The notes below the pieces were generated by a model that saw only the letters and a list, made by a program, of their open reading frames with translations, ran no database searches and was not told the DNA's origin. From IMG/VR virus record IMGVR_UViG_3300002141_000068, positions 1-55,065 of that record: 55,065 bases of DNA, one strand, 5' to 3'. Position numbers and translations under genes: made by a program. Shown one piece after another: positions 1-7,674 of the stretch (the stretch's first letter is position 1; each line of letters begins with the position of its first letter). The stretch comes from a virus.

Positions 1-627
1 AGTAATCTCTTGATTGAAACTACTAACGGCATTGGTCAATGATGAATTGAAATCACTACCTAAACTAGTAATACTTTGAGCTAAACTTGCTGTATTGTTA
101 TTCAGTAAAGTAATCTCTTGATTGAAACTACTAACGGCATTGGTCAATGAGGTATTAAAATTACTTCCCAATGTTGTAACACTTTGAGCCAATGACGCAG
201 TATTGCTACTTAATGAAGTTAGTGATTGATTAATCGTGCTAACCGCACTGGTCAATGATGAATTAAAATTGGTTCCCAATGTTGTAACACTTTGAGCAAG
301 ACTAGATGTACTATTACTTAATGCTGTTAAACTTTGGTTAATTGTACTCACTGCATTAGTCAATGAGGTATTAAAATTACTACCTAGCCCAGTAATACTT
401 TGAGCTAAACTTGCTGTATTTGTGTTTAGCAGAGTAATTTCTTGATTGAAATGACTTGTTGCACTGGTTAGTGCTGTAGTAAATGAGCTATCTAATGTTG
501 TAATACTCTGTGCTAATGACGCAGTATTGTTATTCAGCAGAGTAATTTCTTGATTGAAACTACTCACTGCATTGGTCAATGAGGTATTAAAATTACTACC
601 TAAACTAGTAATACTCTGGGCAAGACT
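1..627 (-). repeat. Six tandem 108-bp units encoding 36-residue repeats
   Basis: The same DNA phrase recurs at positions 1 and 109, and more diverged copies continue to about 627. The period is 108 bp, or 36 codons. The first and fifth units, counted from the start codon, are nearly identical (SLAQSxTxLGSNFNTSLTNA), while the middle ones have drifted. This pattern suggests recent unequal recombination between copies, which would change rod length. Confidence 0.9.
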
Positions 628-1014
628 GGTAGTAGAATTGGTAAAAAGTACTATTAAATTTGTATAACTTGCAGTGGCACTAGTTTGGTAAGTATTAAAC
701 CTAGTCTGCATAGAATCTAGAGATATTGCAAGACTTGCGGTACTATCAGCGGCAATTAGTCGAATAGCATCTATCTGTGCGCTGGATAATGTGGTTCCTG
801 TGGTTAAATTAGTGGCAGTAATTCCTAAACCAGAAATTAATCCGGCAAATTGGCCAGGGTATGCCGCAAACAATGCGGCTAATTTGCCATAGGTTATCGC
901 CGGATTTGTAGTTCCTTGAAGCTGTGAGAAGTTAGTATTGACCTTCTCAAAAGCATCTTTAATACTATCGCCGGTTCCGGCATCTGGATTTCCAATTGTA
1001 ATTAATGAAAGCAT
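1..1014 (-). CDS. Tail-fibre-like structural protein, N-terminal part (runs off window)
   Basis: An open frame of 338 codons starts at the ATG at 1014 and is still open at base 1, so the C-terminus is missing. Residues about 9-32 (GNPDAGTGDSIKDAFEKVN and following) are the N-terminal signature seen on many tail-fibre and structural proteins of marine T4-like phages, so a virion role is likely. From about residue 130 the protein is six imperfect copies of a 36-residue unit starting SLAQSIT and rich in S, T, N and L, with heptad-like hydrophobic spacing suggesting a trimeric coiled rod. GAGG lies 7 nt before the start, inside a hairpin. The adhesin tip is outside the window, so no receptor can be named. 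Confidence 0.8.
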   Translation of the reverse strand, partial: MLSLITIGNPDAGTGDSIKDAFEKVNTNFSQLQGTTNPAITYGKLAALFAAYPGQFAGLISGLGITATNLTTGTTLSSAQIDAIRLIAADSTASLAISLDSMQTRFNTYQTSATASYTNLIVLFTNSTTSLAQSITSLGSNFNTSLTNAVSSFNQEITLLNNNTASLAQSITTLDSSFTTALTSATSHFNQEITLLNTNTASLAQSITGLGSNFNTSLTNAVSTINQSLTALSNSTSSLAQSVTTLGTNFNSSLTSAVSTINQSLTSLSSNTASLAQSVTTLGSNFNTSLTNAVSSFNQEITLLNNNTASLAQSITSLGSDFNSSLTNAVSSFNQEIT

Positions 1015-1021
1015 TTAAATT

Positions 1022-1056
1022 CCTCAGGCTGATCATAGGTTGCTGAGGTATTTACC
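1022..1056 (-). promoter_or_regulatory. Late-promoter-like motif and hairpin before the tail-fibre-like gene
   Basis: On the minus strand GGTAAATA (1056-1049) resembles the T4-type late motif. It is followed by CCTCAG at 1048-1043 pairing with CTGAGG at 1027-1022. The 3' arm contains the GAGG ribosome-binding site of the gene starting at 1014, so folding could mask it. The motif match is imperfect. Confidence 0.4.
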
Positions 1057-1068
1057 AGATTTTTAACT

Positions 1069-1293
1069 TTAGTGAAGTACGCGGTTTTCTAACTCGTGTA
1101 GGCCATCTATGCCAAATAATGATAATATTTTAGTAACAGCTTCCGGGGGGGATGACATTAAATTTTCCGGAAACATAATTGATTTTAATTCACCGGTTGG
1201 TCCTAGCACAAATCCGTAATCATCTTTGCAAAAATCATCGTCTTCTTCTATTTCTTCAATCTCTAAGTTTGCTACTTGAGCTTCGTTGGGCAT
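1069..1293 (-). CDS. Small acidic hypothetical protein
   Basis: A 74-residue protein with a very acidic N-terminal third (EIEEIEEDDD, about residues 11-20), then a mixed region ending FGIDGLHELENRVLH. A GGAG ribosome-binding site lies 9 nt before the ATG. It is not recognised. It sits 54 bp upstream of the tail-fibre-like gene on the same strand and could be co-transcribed with it; a chaperone or assembly role is only a guess. Confidence 0.6.
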   Translation of the reverse strand: MPNEAQVANLEIEEIEEDDDFCKDDYGFVLGPTGELKSIMFPENLMSSPPEAVTKILSLFGIDGLHELENRVLH

Positions 1294-1395
1294 AACATTA
1301 CTCCGTTTTTAAAATTTTGGTAATTACTACCTACTGCTGGATAACTGTAATACTGCCCTCCATTTTATGTACAATAATATTTAGTGCGGATTAAA

Positions 1396-1401
1396 TATAA
1401 T
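1396..1401 (+). promoter_or_regulatory. Possible -10 box (TATAAT)
   Basis: A perfect TATAAT stands 30 nt before the start at 1431 in the divergent gap 1294-1430. No convincing -35 is 16-18 bp upstream, unlike the minus-strand promoters of this genome, so this is tentative. The remaining gap shows nothing else clear. Confidence 0.3.
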
Positions 1402-1430
1402 TCTACTTTACTGTAAAGGAAATAGAAATC

Positions 1431-1748
1431 ATGGAATTAATTATCGCGATAGTTGTAGTAGCAGTTGTTGCCGCTTATTTTGTTTTGAAAAATTCAAAAG
1501 GTAGCAAGCAAGAAACCCCAGACGCAGCCCCTTATAAGGTTGAAACTGCAATAGCAGAAACTCCAGTACCAGTGGTCATTGAAACTGCACCAGTAGTTGA
1601 AGTTGCACCAGTGGTCATTGAAACTGCACCAGTAGTTGAAGTGGCACCTGTTGTTGAAGCAGCCCCGGCAAAGAAAGCCCGTAAGCCTCGCGCCCCAAAA
1701 GCACCTGTTAAGGCTGCTAAGCCAACGAAGAAAACAAAGAAATCATAA
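1431..1748 (+). CDS. Membrane-anchored Val/Pro/Ala-repeat protein with lysine-rich tail
   Basis: The 105-residue protein has three parts: an N-terminal membrane helix (about residues 3-20, IIAIVVVAVVAAYFVL), an acidic linker of 13-residue repeats (VVIETAPVVEVAP type, about 40-77), and a basic C-terminus of about 25 residues rich in K, A and P. The tail resembles histone-H1-like or nucleic-acid-binding tails. AAGGA lies 9 nt before the ATG and a strong terminator follows, so the gene is a single transcription unit. An inner-membrane protein presenting a DNA- or RNA-binding cytoplasmic tail is an inference; the family is not recognised. Confidence 0.7.
   Translation: MELIIAIVVVAVVAAYFVLKNSKGSKQETPDAAPYKVETAIAETPVPVVIETAPVVEVAPVVIETAPVVEVAPVVEAAPAKKARKPRAPKAPVKAAKPTKKTKKS
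1568..1646 (+). repeat. Two near-identical 39-bp tandem repeats
   Basis: The 39-bp unit encoding VVIETAPVVEVAP occurs back to back with almost no base change, inside the linker of the membrane-anchored protein. Such repeats can change copy number by slippage. Confidence 0.8.
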
Positions 1749-1766
1749 GGCTGTGTTTGATATAAG

Positions 1767-1790
1767 AAAGCCCCTAACGGGGGCTTTTTC
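1767..1790 (+). terminator. Rho-independent terminator
   Basis: AAAGCCCC pairs with GGGGCTTT around a TAACG loop and is followed directly by a T-run. It lies 19 bp after the stop at 1748 and separates this unit from the endonuclease gene. Confidence 0.9.
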
Positions 1791-1811
1791 TTTTGGTTAT
1801 GAATGTCAGTG

Positions 1812-1819
1812 ACTAAATA
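1812..1819 (+). promoter_or_regulatory. T4-type late promoter (ACTAAATA)
   Basis: ACTAAATA ends 5 nt before the ATG at 1825, and no Shine-Dalgarno sequence is present. The same motif and distance recur before many genes in this window. Confidence 0.6.
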
Positions 1820-1824
1820 CTTGC

Positions 1825-2481
1825 ATGAAAACTTATTATGTTTACCAACTAATTGATCCTAGAGATAATCAACCATTTTACATAGGTAAGGGAACTGGCG
1901 ATCGTGCATATCAACATTCTAAATTTAAGGACGGAAATAAAAATCCTTATAAGGATAGAAAAATTAAAAATATTTTAAAAGAAAATTTAGATGTTGTTGT
2001 TGAATTTTTACATACTGATTTAGTCGACGAATTACTTGCATATGATCTCGAAGAAGCAATTATCAAAAAAATAGGCATCGAAAATTTAACAAATTTGTCA
2101 GAAGATAGAAAGCCGCCGTCGAGGAGAGGAAAAATCCTTAGTCAGGCAACTTTAGAAAAAAGAAGTAAAGGTTTAACCGGTATACCTAGAACTCCGGAGT
2201 GGTGTCAAAAGTTATCTATTGCTAAACAAGGCAAGAACAATCCAATGTATGGAAAGCCTAATCCATGTTCCGAAGAACGAAGGCTAAGCATTCTACGTAC
2301 AAAAAACTTACCCAACTATAATTTATATAAAACTGCCTTATTAAAACTACATGAAGGTAAGTCTGCAGGTTCTGTAGCAAAAGAGTTAAACATCGGTAAG
2401 GGAATATGTTGTAAATTAAAGAACGGCTCACACGGCATCTTTGATGCCTTTCCAGAACTTTGCCAATTCAAAACTTGCTAA
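1825..2481 (+). CDS. GIY-YIG homing endonuclease
   Basis: Residues about 4-30 carry the GIY-YIG core (YYVYQLIDP, then FYIGKGTGDRAYQH), the catalytic module of phage-type homing nucleases. Around 105-160 there are NUMOD3-like DNA-contact motifs (TPEWCQKLSIAKQGKNNPM, then KPNPCSEERRLSIL), and the C-terminus has helix-turn-helix character (GSVAKELNIGKGICCKLKNG). The 218-residue length fits a free-standing homing endonuclease. The 3' end overlaps the 3' end of the UV endonuclease gene by 54 bp on the opposite strand, which suggests insertion into an existing gap. The flanks show no intron. Confidence 0.9.
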   Translation: MKTYYVYQLIDPRDNQPFYIGKGTGDRAYQHSKFKDGNKNPYKDRKIKNILKENLDVVVEFLHTDLVDELLAYDLEEAIIKKIGIENLTNLSEDRKPPSRRGKILSQATLEKRSKGLTGIPRTPEWCQKLSIAKQGKNNPMYGKPNPCSEERRLSILRTKNLPNYNLYKTALLKLHEGKSAGSVAKELNIGKGICCKLKNGSHGIFDAFPELCQFKTC

Positions 2482-3465
2482 GTTCTTTGCCTTTGCCTCA
2501 ACCATACAATCTCCCCAGTCCCAATGTGTAAGAGCCCACTCATTCATAGTGATGTTCCACATAAAGTCGCTATGTGCTCGAAGTTTTTGTTTTTTATAAC
2601 CAGTTCCTAATAGCGTGGGCATATCTGGCATTAGAATAGGTGAATGCCCCACAAGATAATCTTCACGAGGCTGACTATAATGAAAAGTAGGCCTGACACC
2701 ACGCCAAGAATCAACCACCCTATCAATTCTGGGGTCCAACCGGTCAATGTATTTCCCCTCGTTAACCCACGCATGATTAATATCCAAAACGATAGGCACC
2801 AAGTCGCTAAGAGTAAGACAGTCATCTAATCCCCACGAATTTTCTTCGTTTTCGATTGTAATACAATTCCTTGCTTCGGGGGTAAGTCTTTTGTAGGCAG
2901 CGCGAATACCTTCGGGACCGGCTCTACCCGAGATGTGGACATTGATCTTAAAGTCTTGGAAGGTCTTACCGTATCCCATCCATTTTGCCATATCCGCGTG
3001 ATATTCAAATTCTTCTATGCTCCTATTTACAATTTCAGGATTTTCAGATGCAAGCACAGTAAACTGACCAGGATGCATACTAAGCCTAACGAAATTCTTG
3101 CGAGCCATATCTCCGATTTGCTTAAATCCTTTTTCGCAATAAGATCTAACTTCTGCAGATTTGTAAAAATACGACCATGTTGATTGAGTGTATACAGGAA
3201 GTATATCGCTACTGAGTCGTACCATTCTAAGATTTTCATCTAATTCTCCCACTCGATTAACAAGTAGCCTAGTAGACTCAATGTTTTGTTCCATCAAGTC
3301 CCAAAGTTTTTTCTCGGCTATTTCTTTGCTCTGCCTATTTAGCCACGCAACGGTGGTTGTGCCGGTGTTGTATTTTTTACAATCATCGGTAGGTTTGATG
3401 CCGTTGACCTGAGATGGATTATCAATCCACTTACAAGCAAAGCCAATTCGTTTAGTTACTTTCAT
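2428..3465 (-). CDS. uvsE: UV DNA damage endonuclease (UVDE family)
   Basis: A TIM-barrel metal-dependent repair nuclease that nicks DNA 5' of UV photoproducts. UVDE hallmarks are SMHPGQF (about 129-135), IENEE (205-209), LDINHAW (227-233) and FHYSQ (261-265). The 345-residue length is normal for the family. The start codon overlaps the upstream stop as TAATG, so it is translationally coupled to the 71-residue gene. With the MBD4-like glycosylase near 12 kb it gives the phage its own lesion-repair capacity, which suits a sunlit habitat. Confidence 0.92.
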   Translation of the reverse strand: MKVTKRIGFACKWIDNPSQVNGIKPTDDCKKYNTGTTTVAWLNRQSKEIAEKKLWDLMEQNIESTRLLVNRVGELDENLRMVRLSSDILPVYTQSTWSYFYKSAEVRSYCEKGFKQIGDMARKNFVRLSMHPGQFTVLASENPEIVNRSIEEFEYHADMAKWMGYGKTFQDFKINVHISGRAGPEGIRAAYKRLTPEARNCITIENEENSWGLDDCLTLSDLVPIVLDINHAWVNEGKYIDRLDPRIDRVVDSWRGVRPTFHYSQPREDYLVGHSPILMPDMPTLLGTGYKKQKLRAHSDFMWNITMNEWALTHWDWGDCMVEAKAKNLASFELAKFWKGIKDAV

Positions 3466-3680
3466 TAAAATCTTTCGCTAAGTAGAAGTTTACAGGTTGT
3501 TGCATCTTTTTCAGATACAAATTCAAATATCATGTATTCTTCGTACGGGTGATACATAAATCTATCACCGGGTAATCCGAATATTTCTAACACCATAGCA
3601 CAACATTCGTTCCACCATGGTATACTTTGATTATCCCAATCTATTTTGACTGGGTAGGGGAAACTTTTTCCAGGGTCCAA
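3465..3680 (-). CDS. Small hypothetical protein
   Basis: A 71-residue protein with aromatic patches (PWWNECCAMVLEIFG, about 21-35; RFMYHPYEEYMIFEF, about 40-54). It overlaps the 63-residue AbrB-like gene upstream and couples to uvsE downstream by TAATG, so the three form one unit. The family is not recognised. Confidence 0.65.
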   Translation of the reverse strand: MDPGKSFPYPVKIDWDNQSIPWWNECCAMVLEIFGLPGDRFMYHPYEEYMIFEFVSEKDATTCKLLLSERF

Positions 3681-3832
3681 GATCCGTCTCCGTTATCTTT
3701 CCAATCGAGCGTATCACCTTCTTTCCAACCTTGCTGATCTAGAAAGTCTTGAGGGAATGTCATAACAAGATCACCAGATCCGTCGTCTGCTTCTTCTACT
3801 GTAACTGTCCAAGATGTTTTTGTAGTTTCCAT
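3641..3832 (-). CDS. AbrB/SpoVT-like swapped-hairpin protein
   Basis: A 63-residue protein with the pattern of AbrB-fold domains: a beta strand, then FPQDFLDQQGWKEGDTLDW (about 26-44) and DGSWTLEK. Such proteins are frequent in T4-like marine phages and are usually DNA-binding dimers. AGAAGGA precedes the ATG by 7 nt and a sigma70-like promoter stands just upstream. It could regulate its own uvsE-containing unit, but that is inference. Confidence 0.65.
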   Translation of the reverse strand: METTKTSWTVTVEEADDGSGDLVMTFPQDFLDQQGWKEGDTLDWKDNGDGSWTLEKVSPTQSK

Positions 3833-3854
3833 ATTAATTCCTTCTCATGTTATT

Positions 3855-3883
3855 ATTTTACACTACTTTACGGAAATAGTCAA
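3855..3883 (-). promoter_or_regulatory. Sigma70-like promoter TTGACT-17-TAAAAT
   Basis: The -35 is at 3883-3878 and the -10 at 3860-3855 with a 17-bp spacer. It overlaps the 3' end of the epimerase-family gene and points to the AbrB-like start at 3832. Confidence 0.6.
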
Positions 3884-4793
3884 TCGTTTTAACCAAACCT
3901 TGTTCCAAATTAATTTTTGGTTCCCAGTTAAGCATTTTCTTGGCTAATGTAATATCTGGCCGGCGCTGTTTTGGATCATCCTGCGGCAGGGCTTGTTGAA
4001 GTATTTTACTGTTAGTACCTGTTAGTTTGATAACTTGTTCAGCCAATTCCCACATGGTAAACTCGCCCGGATTGCCGATATTAACAGGCCCAATAAAGTT
4101 ATCATCAGAATGATTCATATGTGCCTGCATAGCATCCAACAGATCGTCTACATAGCAGAAACTTCGAGTCTGCATACCGTCGCCGTAGATAGTAATGTCT
4201 TTGCCTTGCAGTGCTTGAACCACAAAATTACTAACAACTCTGCCATCATTTTGCGACATTTTAGGTCCGTATGTGTTGAAAATACGGACAATTTTAGCCT
4301 TAACATTGTGAACACGGTAGTAGTCCATAAACAATGTTTCCGCGGCTCTTTTGCCCTCGTCGTAACAACTACGGATACCGATTGGGTTTACATTACCCCA
4401 ATAAGATTCCGGTTGTGGATGAACAGCAGGATCACCATAACATTCACTGGTACTTGCCTGTAGGATCTTAGCACCTGTACGCTTGGCTAATCCTAGCATA
4501 TTGTAAGAACCGATGACACTAGTCTTCATAGTTTGGATTGGATCCCACTGGTAGTAGAATGGACTTGCTGGGCAGGCAAGGTTATAAATCTCATCCACCT
4601 CTACATATAACGGCAAGCAAATATCTTGTCGAATAACTTCAAAGTTTTTATTACTTAGAAGATGTTCTATATTTTTTTTACTACCTGTAAAGTAGTTGTC
4701 CACACAAAGAACATGATGCCCTTCGTTGACTAATCGTTCGCAAAGGTGACTTCCTAAAAATCCAGCCCCGCCTGTTACTAATATTTTTTTCAT
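3858..4793 (-). CDS. UDP-glucuronate decarboxylase (UDP-xylose synthase), extended SDR family
   Basis: An NAD-dependent short-chain dehydrogenase-type sugar nucleotide enzyme. The Rossmann motif is [10 protein letters not shown] (7-16), the active-site region [10 protein letters not shown] (113-122), and the catalytic Tyr and Lys are Y144 and K148 in [22 protein letters not shown] and RIFNTYGP are typical of UDP-glucuronate decarboxylases (UXS), which convert UDP-glucuronate to UDP-xylose. The 311-residue length matches. It is coupled by TAATG to the cupin upstream. The dehydrogenase at 21793 could supply UDP-glucuronate. A related dTDP- or GDP-sugar epimerase is the alternative. Confidence 0.85.
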   Translation of the reverse strand: MKKILVTGGAGFLGSHLCERLVNEGHHVLCVDNYFTGSKKNIEHLLSNKNFEVIRQDICLPLYVEVDEIYNLACPASPFYYQWDPIQTMKTSVIGSYNMLGLAKRTGAKILQASTSECYGDPAVHPQPESYWGNVNPIGIRSCYDEGKRAAETLFMDYYRVHNVKAKIVRIFNTYGPKMSQNDGRVVSNFVVQALQGKDITIYGDGMQTRSFCYVDDLLDAMQAHMNHSDDNFIGPVNIGNPGEFTMWELAEQVIKLTGTNSKILQQALPQDDPKQRRPDITLAKKMLNWEPKINLEQGLVKTIDYFRKVV

Positions 4794-5122
4794 TAATGAT
4801 TCCTTTTTCCGTCAAATACACAGTTAAACACTAAATCTGATTCACCGGTATTCCAAACTTTGTGAAACAGCCCGTCTGGAATTAGCATAATGTCACCACC
4901 TTGCACTTTGTACAAATCGTTACCAACTTGCATACTACCTTCTCCATACATAAAGAAATAAACCTCTTCTTGTCCGGCGTGATAATGCCCGTTTGTATTT
5001 TGAGATACATGCAGAATTGTTTGCGATAATACGAGATTTTTTAATGTCTTATTATCTCGCAAGGTATATACACCATTAGCCTTGACAATGGCTCCGCCAA
5101 TATTATTTGTATTGATCTTCAT
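4793..5122 (-). CDS. Cupin-fold protein
   Basis: A single-domain cupin of 109 residues with both metal-binding motifs: [17 protein letters not shown] (about 46-62) and [16 protein letters not shown] (about 74-90). Small cupins next to sugar-nucleotide enzymes often act as isomerases, epimerases or mannose-6-phosphate-isomerase-like proteins. Its start overlaps the upstream stop (ATGA) and its stop couples to the UDP-glucuronate decarboxylase, so a shared sugar pathway is likely. The exact reaction cannot be read from the sequence. Confidence 0.8.
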   Translation of the reverse strand: MKINTNNIGGAIVKANGVYTLRDNKTLKNLVLSQTILHVSQNTNGHYHAGQEEVYFFMYGEGSMQVGNDLYKVQGGDIMLIPDGLFHKVWNTGESDLVFNCVFDGKRNH

Positions 5123-5259
5123 TTTCTATCCTCGGGAATTACAATGCCATATTGATCGTACATCCATTTAATGAATCCTTCGATTTCCTTATTAGGATAA
5201 GGATACACTTTATATGCGATGCTTATCCTGTCTAACCAATCTTTATCTGTCATGTCCAT
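5119..5259 (-). CDS. Small hypothetical protein (46 residues)
   Basis: It runs from the ATG at 5259 to a TGA overlapping the cupin ATG (ATGA). It begins MDMTDKDWLDRISIAY and is rich in Y, D and I. It has a weak GGAA ribosome-binding site. It is supported by the coupling and by filling the gap exactly; the family is not recognised. Confidence 0.6.
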   Translation of the reverse strand: MDMTDKDWLDRISIAYKVYPYPNKEIEGFIKWMYDQYGIVIPEDRK

Positions 5260-5260
5260 A

Positions 5261-5434
5261 TCAATTCCAGTGTCGGATTACCCCTGCTATAATAACGCAG
5301 TTTGTTATTACATATGATAGCACAATAAATGTGCGAAAGCAAGCAATGAGATCAGCTTCTTGATCTGTATTGCCTGCTTTTTCCCCAAGGGCCTTGGCCC
5401 ATAGTCGCCATGCTTTAAGCAAACAAATCTTCAT
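5261..5434 (-). CDS. Small single-span membrane protein
   Basis: The ATG at 5434 gives 57 residues starting MKICLLKAWRLWAKALGEK; a GTG at 5455 is also possible. The region GEKAGNTDQEADLIACFRT precedes a C-terminal membrane helix (about 33-50, FIVLSYVITNCVIIAGVI). The arrangement GEK, EAD, RT, hydrophobic span, HW is familiar from small proteins of T4-like marine phages. The start lies within the end of queD in another frame. No function is known. Confidence 0.65.
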   Translation of the reverse strand: MKICLLKAWRLWAKALGEKAGNTDQEADLIACFRTFIVLSYVITNCVIIAGVIRHWN

Positions 5435-5921
5435 TCCATTCACGGTGACCTTCACGGAACGCCATATTATTCTGCGTTTCGCGTACTTCTACTCGATAAC
5501 ACCATAAGCGAGCTGCCTCACCTGGGCCCCAATTGTCAGGAATGTAAACAGCATTTACATATTTGTAAAGCATGTCACTAAGACCTTCACAGCCCAAGCG
5601 CGGCAGGACTACTATCTTGGCCATTTTCTTTTCTTCTAGCAGGTTGTATGTAGCCATTTCTGGATCATCTTGTGCTACGATCAAAGTGTGATCGAATTGA
5701 TCTTCTAGCGTCTTTTTAAGATCTTTTAATCCACCGTAGTCTGCCGCCCAATTGCGTACATCCAGGTCGTTAGTTCCAAAATAGAACTTCATTGAAAAAC
5801 TGTATCCGTGGATTAGATTGCAATGTGAATCCGCCCGCCACTGCCTATATGCACATGGGAATGCATCGTGATACTCTTTGGTGCTGGTGTACTTATATAG
5901 TACTGGTTGTAAATTTGCCAT
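5415..5921 (-). CDS. queD: 6-pyruvoyl-tetrahydropterin synthase / 6-carboxytetrahydropterin synthase (QueD-like)
   Basis: A T-fold enzyme of 168 residues. QueD turns dihydroneopterin triphosphate into 6-carboxytetrahydropterin, the second step of the 7-deazaguanine (queuosine/preQ0) route. Seen here are the zinc-ligand region (HDAFPCAYRQW, ADSHCNLIHGYS, about 18-41), the core DYGGLKDLKKTLEDQFDHT, and GCEGLSDMLYKYV, where a Cys-x2-Leu-x-Glu-type region is expected. FolE is at 21 kb and a QueC-like protein at 49 kb. A sigma70-like promoter lies about 90 bp upstream. Confidence 0.88.
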   Translation of the reverse strand: MANLQPVLYKYTSTKEYHDAFPCAYRQWRADSHCNLIHGYSFSMKFYFGTNDLDVRNWAADYGGLKDLKKTLEDQFDHTLIVAQDDPEMATYNLLEEKKMAKIVVLPRLGCEGLSDMLYKYVNAVYIPDNWGPGEAARLWCYRVEVRETQNNMAFREGHREWNEDLFA

Positions 5922-6010
5922 CTCTAGTCTCCTTTAGTTTGAGCAAGTTTGATGACATGCAGAATTTGTAAAGCGGGATGAATGCCATAGAAGACCGCTA
6001 GTGAGTTTAT

Positions 6011-6039
6011 AGTATACTATTTACCAGATTAAAGGTCAA
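6011..6039 (-). promoter_or_regulatory. Sigma70-like promoter TTGACC-17-TATACT
   Basis: The -35 is at 6039-6034 and the -10 at 6016-6011 with a 17-bp spacer. It drives queD and overlaps the stop of the 59-residue gene. The remaining leader 5922-6010 has no clear structure. Confidence 0.75.
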
Positions 6040-6215
6040 GGGTTATTTCTTTTTAAATCGTCCACACCTTTTCGAATGTGCTGAACTTCTGTTATAAGTT
6101 CTTCAAGGACGGCGATTTCTTTCTTTTTAACTGTACCCAACCAAAAGAATGAGGATGCTAGATATATGATTCCACAAATGAGAAAAATGATTGTGAGAGT
6201 GATTGCGTGTTCCAT
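6036..6215 (-). CDS. Small membrane protein with coiled-coil tail (59 residues)
   Basis: It starts at the ATG at 6215. The N-terminus is a membrane helix (about 5-26, ITLTIIFLICGIIYLASSFF), followed by a charged helix (VKKKEIAVLEELITEVQHI, heptad-like). The layout is that of small phage inner-membrane proteins. It lies between clpP and queD. The family is not recognised. Confidence 0.65.
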   Translation of the reverse strand: MEHAITLTIIFLICGIIYLASSFFWLGTVKKKEIAVLEELITEVQHIRKGVDDLKRNNP

Positions 6216-6221
6216 ATAGTG

Positions 6222-6260
6222 TCTTCCATAATGAAAATATATTTAATGATTAATGGAAGA
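6222..6260. other. Inverted repeat TCTTCCAT/ATGGAAGA
   Basis: An 8-bp perfect inverted repeat with a 23-nt AT-rich loop lies between the clpP stop and the next gene. On the plus strand a short T-run follows it; on the minus strand none does. It may be a weak terminator or mRNA stabiliser after clpP. Confidence 0.4.
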
Positions 6261-6276
6261 TCTTTTTATCAGTAGT

Positions 6277-6867
6277 TTATTCCGGACGGCTTTCAACGAT
6301 TTTATCACATAGCCCGTAAGCCAGTGCTTCTTTAGCTGACATAAATGTATCTCGATCCATATCTTTATCAAACTCGGCATAGGTCTTACCTGCCGTATTG
6401 TGTTTAACATATAGTTCAGTTAACATTTTCTTCATTTGAGTGATTTCTTTAAATTGGATTGCAATATCACTTTGCATGCCGCGAGCGCCTCCGCTAGGCT
6501 GATGGATCATGTGTCGAGCATGGGGCAACATAAATCGTTTACCGGGTGCTCCTGCTTGTGCAAGAAAACTTCCCATGCTACAAGCCTGACCCATTACATA
6601 GGTACAAACATTGGGTTTAACAAATTGCATAACATCGTAGATCGCCATGCCAGAAGTAATAACACCGCCCGGGCTGTTGATATAAAAATGAATATCTTTC
6701 TCAGAATCGGCACTCTCTAAATGTAGTATTTGTGCCACCACAAGATTACTGCTAGTATCATCAACTGGTCCGTTAAGGAACACAATACGCTCATTTAGCA
6801 AGCGACTAAAAATATCAAAGGCACGCTCACCTTGTCCGGTCTTTTCAACTACCATTGGTACTAACAT
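6277..6867 (-). CDS. clpP: ClpP-family serine protease
   Basis: A 196-residue ClpP, full family length. The catalytic triad is visible: Ser97 in GQACSMGS, His122 in [11 protein letters not shown], and Asp171 in [19 protein letters not shown] (61-70) forms the substrate and oxyanion region. AAGGA precedes the ATG. In phages ClpP may serve prohead maturation or remodel the host Clp system; no Clp ATPase or head genes are seen here, so use with host ClpX/ClpA is plausible. Confidence 0.95.
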   Translation of the reverse strand: MLVPMVVEKTGQGERAFDIFSRLLNERIVFLNGPVDDTSSNLVVAQILHLESADSEKDIHFYINSPGGVITSGMAIYDVMQFVKPNVCTYVMGQACSMGSFLAQAGAPGKRFMLPHARHMIHQPSGGARGMQSDIAIQFKEITQMKKMLTELYVKHNTAGKTYAEFDKDMDRDTFMSAKEALAYGLCDKIVESRPE

Positions 6868-6882
6868 ATAACTTTTCCTTTA

Positions 6883-7149
6883 TTATTTTTGATCTGATGT
6901 TTTAATTGTTTCGAACAGATTACTCTTTTCTGCTTGATATTGTTTATATGATTTTACAGTTGAATCCCACACCCACCATTTAAGTGTGAATACAATTAGA
7001 ATGACAGTTGGAATCATTAGAATATAGGTACAGTAAGGAGCAGGCACAACTAATCCAGACCCCATGAGGCCGAAACCTACGATAAAGCATTTTTGCCAAA
7101 GGTCCCATTTGCGCCATTGCCAGCAAATAAAATTAATAATATTTTTCAT
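6883..7149 (-). CDS. Two-span membrane protein, hypothetical
   Basis: An 88-residue protein with two hydrophobic helices (about 21-36 around IVGFGLMGSGLVV and 40-61 around YILMIPTVILIVFTLKWWVW) and a basic, Trp-rich N-terminus (ICWQWRKWDLWQK). It overlaps the upstream stop by 4 nt. The family is not recognised. Confidence 0.6.
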   Translation of the reverse strand: MKNIINFICWQWRKWDLWQKCFIVGFGLMGSGLVVPAPYCTYILMIPTVILIVFTLKWWVWDSTVKSYKQYQAEKSNLFETIKTSDQK

Positions 7150-7421
7150 TCATAACTCTCCCAACATTTAAGATTGTAATTCCAATGACGGCTATCGTAA
7201 AAGTTAAAACGGAAACAGTATCCCAACAGGCCTATTTCAAACTCTAGTCCTGCATGACTTTGTCTTGTTGTTAGACCGATAGAAAATGCAACAATACTTG
7301 AATCTTTTGTAACTTCAATTTCAATAAATTTATTCTTAAACGGAGTATTAAAAACTTTACATGCTATATTCTTAAAATGGTCGCTCCACGGATTGCGAAT
7401 GCTAAAATTAAGTTGGATCAT
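7146..7421 (-). CDS. Conserved-type phage hypothetical protein
   Basis: A 91-residue protein with alternating beta-like strands (IEIEVTKDSSIVAFSIGLT; HAGLEFEIGLLGYCFRFNF)and an aromatic C-terminus (DSRHWNYNLKCW). It overlaps both neighbours in frame-shifted fashion, typical of a compact phage operon. No function assigned. Confidence 0.6.
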   Translation of the reverse strand: MIQLNFSIRNPWSDHFKNIACKVFNTPFKNKFIEIEVTKDSSIVAFSIGLTTRQSHAGLEFEIGLLGYCFRFNFYDSRHWNYNLKCWESYE

Positions 7422-7674
7422 CGTTATCCTCGCTATCCTTTAGTTGATCTCGGAATACTTGTAGTTGTTCAATAAGATTTTGAACACCTTTACGAGTCAT
7501 AGTAAGTTCGCTATATCCCACTTGAAATGCTAGTCGGTCTTTATCAGTTACGCCGATACGATAAAAAACTTTAGTCTCGGGTTCGCGAGCAGGCGGAGCA
7601 ATATACGGAGTCTTAGTTTCTGGAAATTTAACCACATTAGTATAGTCGGGCTTTTTAAACCAATCAAATATCAT
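7408..7674 (-). CDS. Conserved-type phage hypothetical protein
   Basis: An 88-residue protein starting MIFDWFKKPDYTN with a proline-rich stretch, then a compact domain (VFYRIGVTDKDRLAFQVG, then TMTRKGVQNLIEQLQVF) and an acidic tail. It overlaps the 46-residue gene upstream. It is not recognised beyond a general phage character. Confidence 0.6.
   Translation of the reverse strand: MIFDWFKKPDYTNVVKFPETKTPYIAPPAREPETKVFYRIGVTDKDRLAFQVGYSELTMTRKGVQNLIEQLQVFRDQLKDSEDNDDPT

Noticed and set aside
1-627. CRISPR array from the regular 108-bp repeats
   Set aside because: The repeats are translated in frame with no spacers and vary codon by codon; they encode protein repeats.
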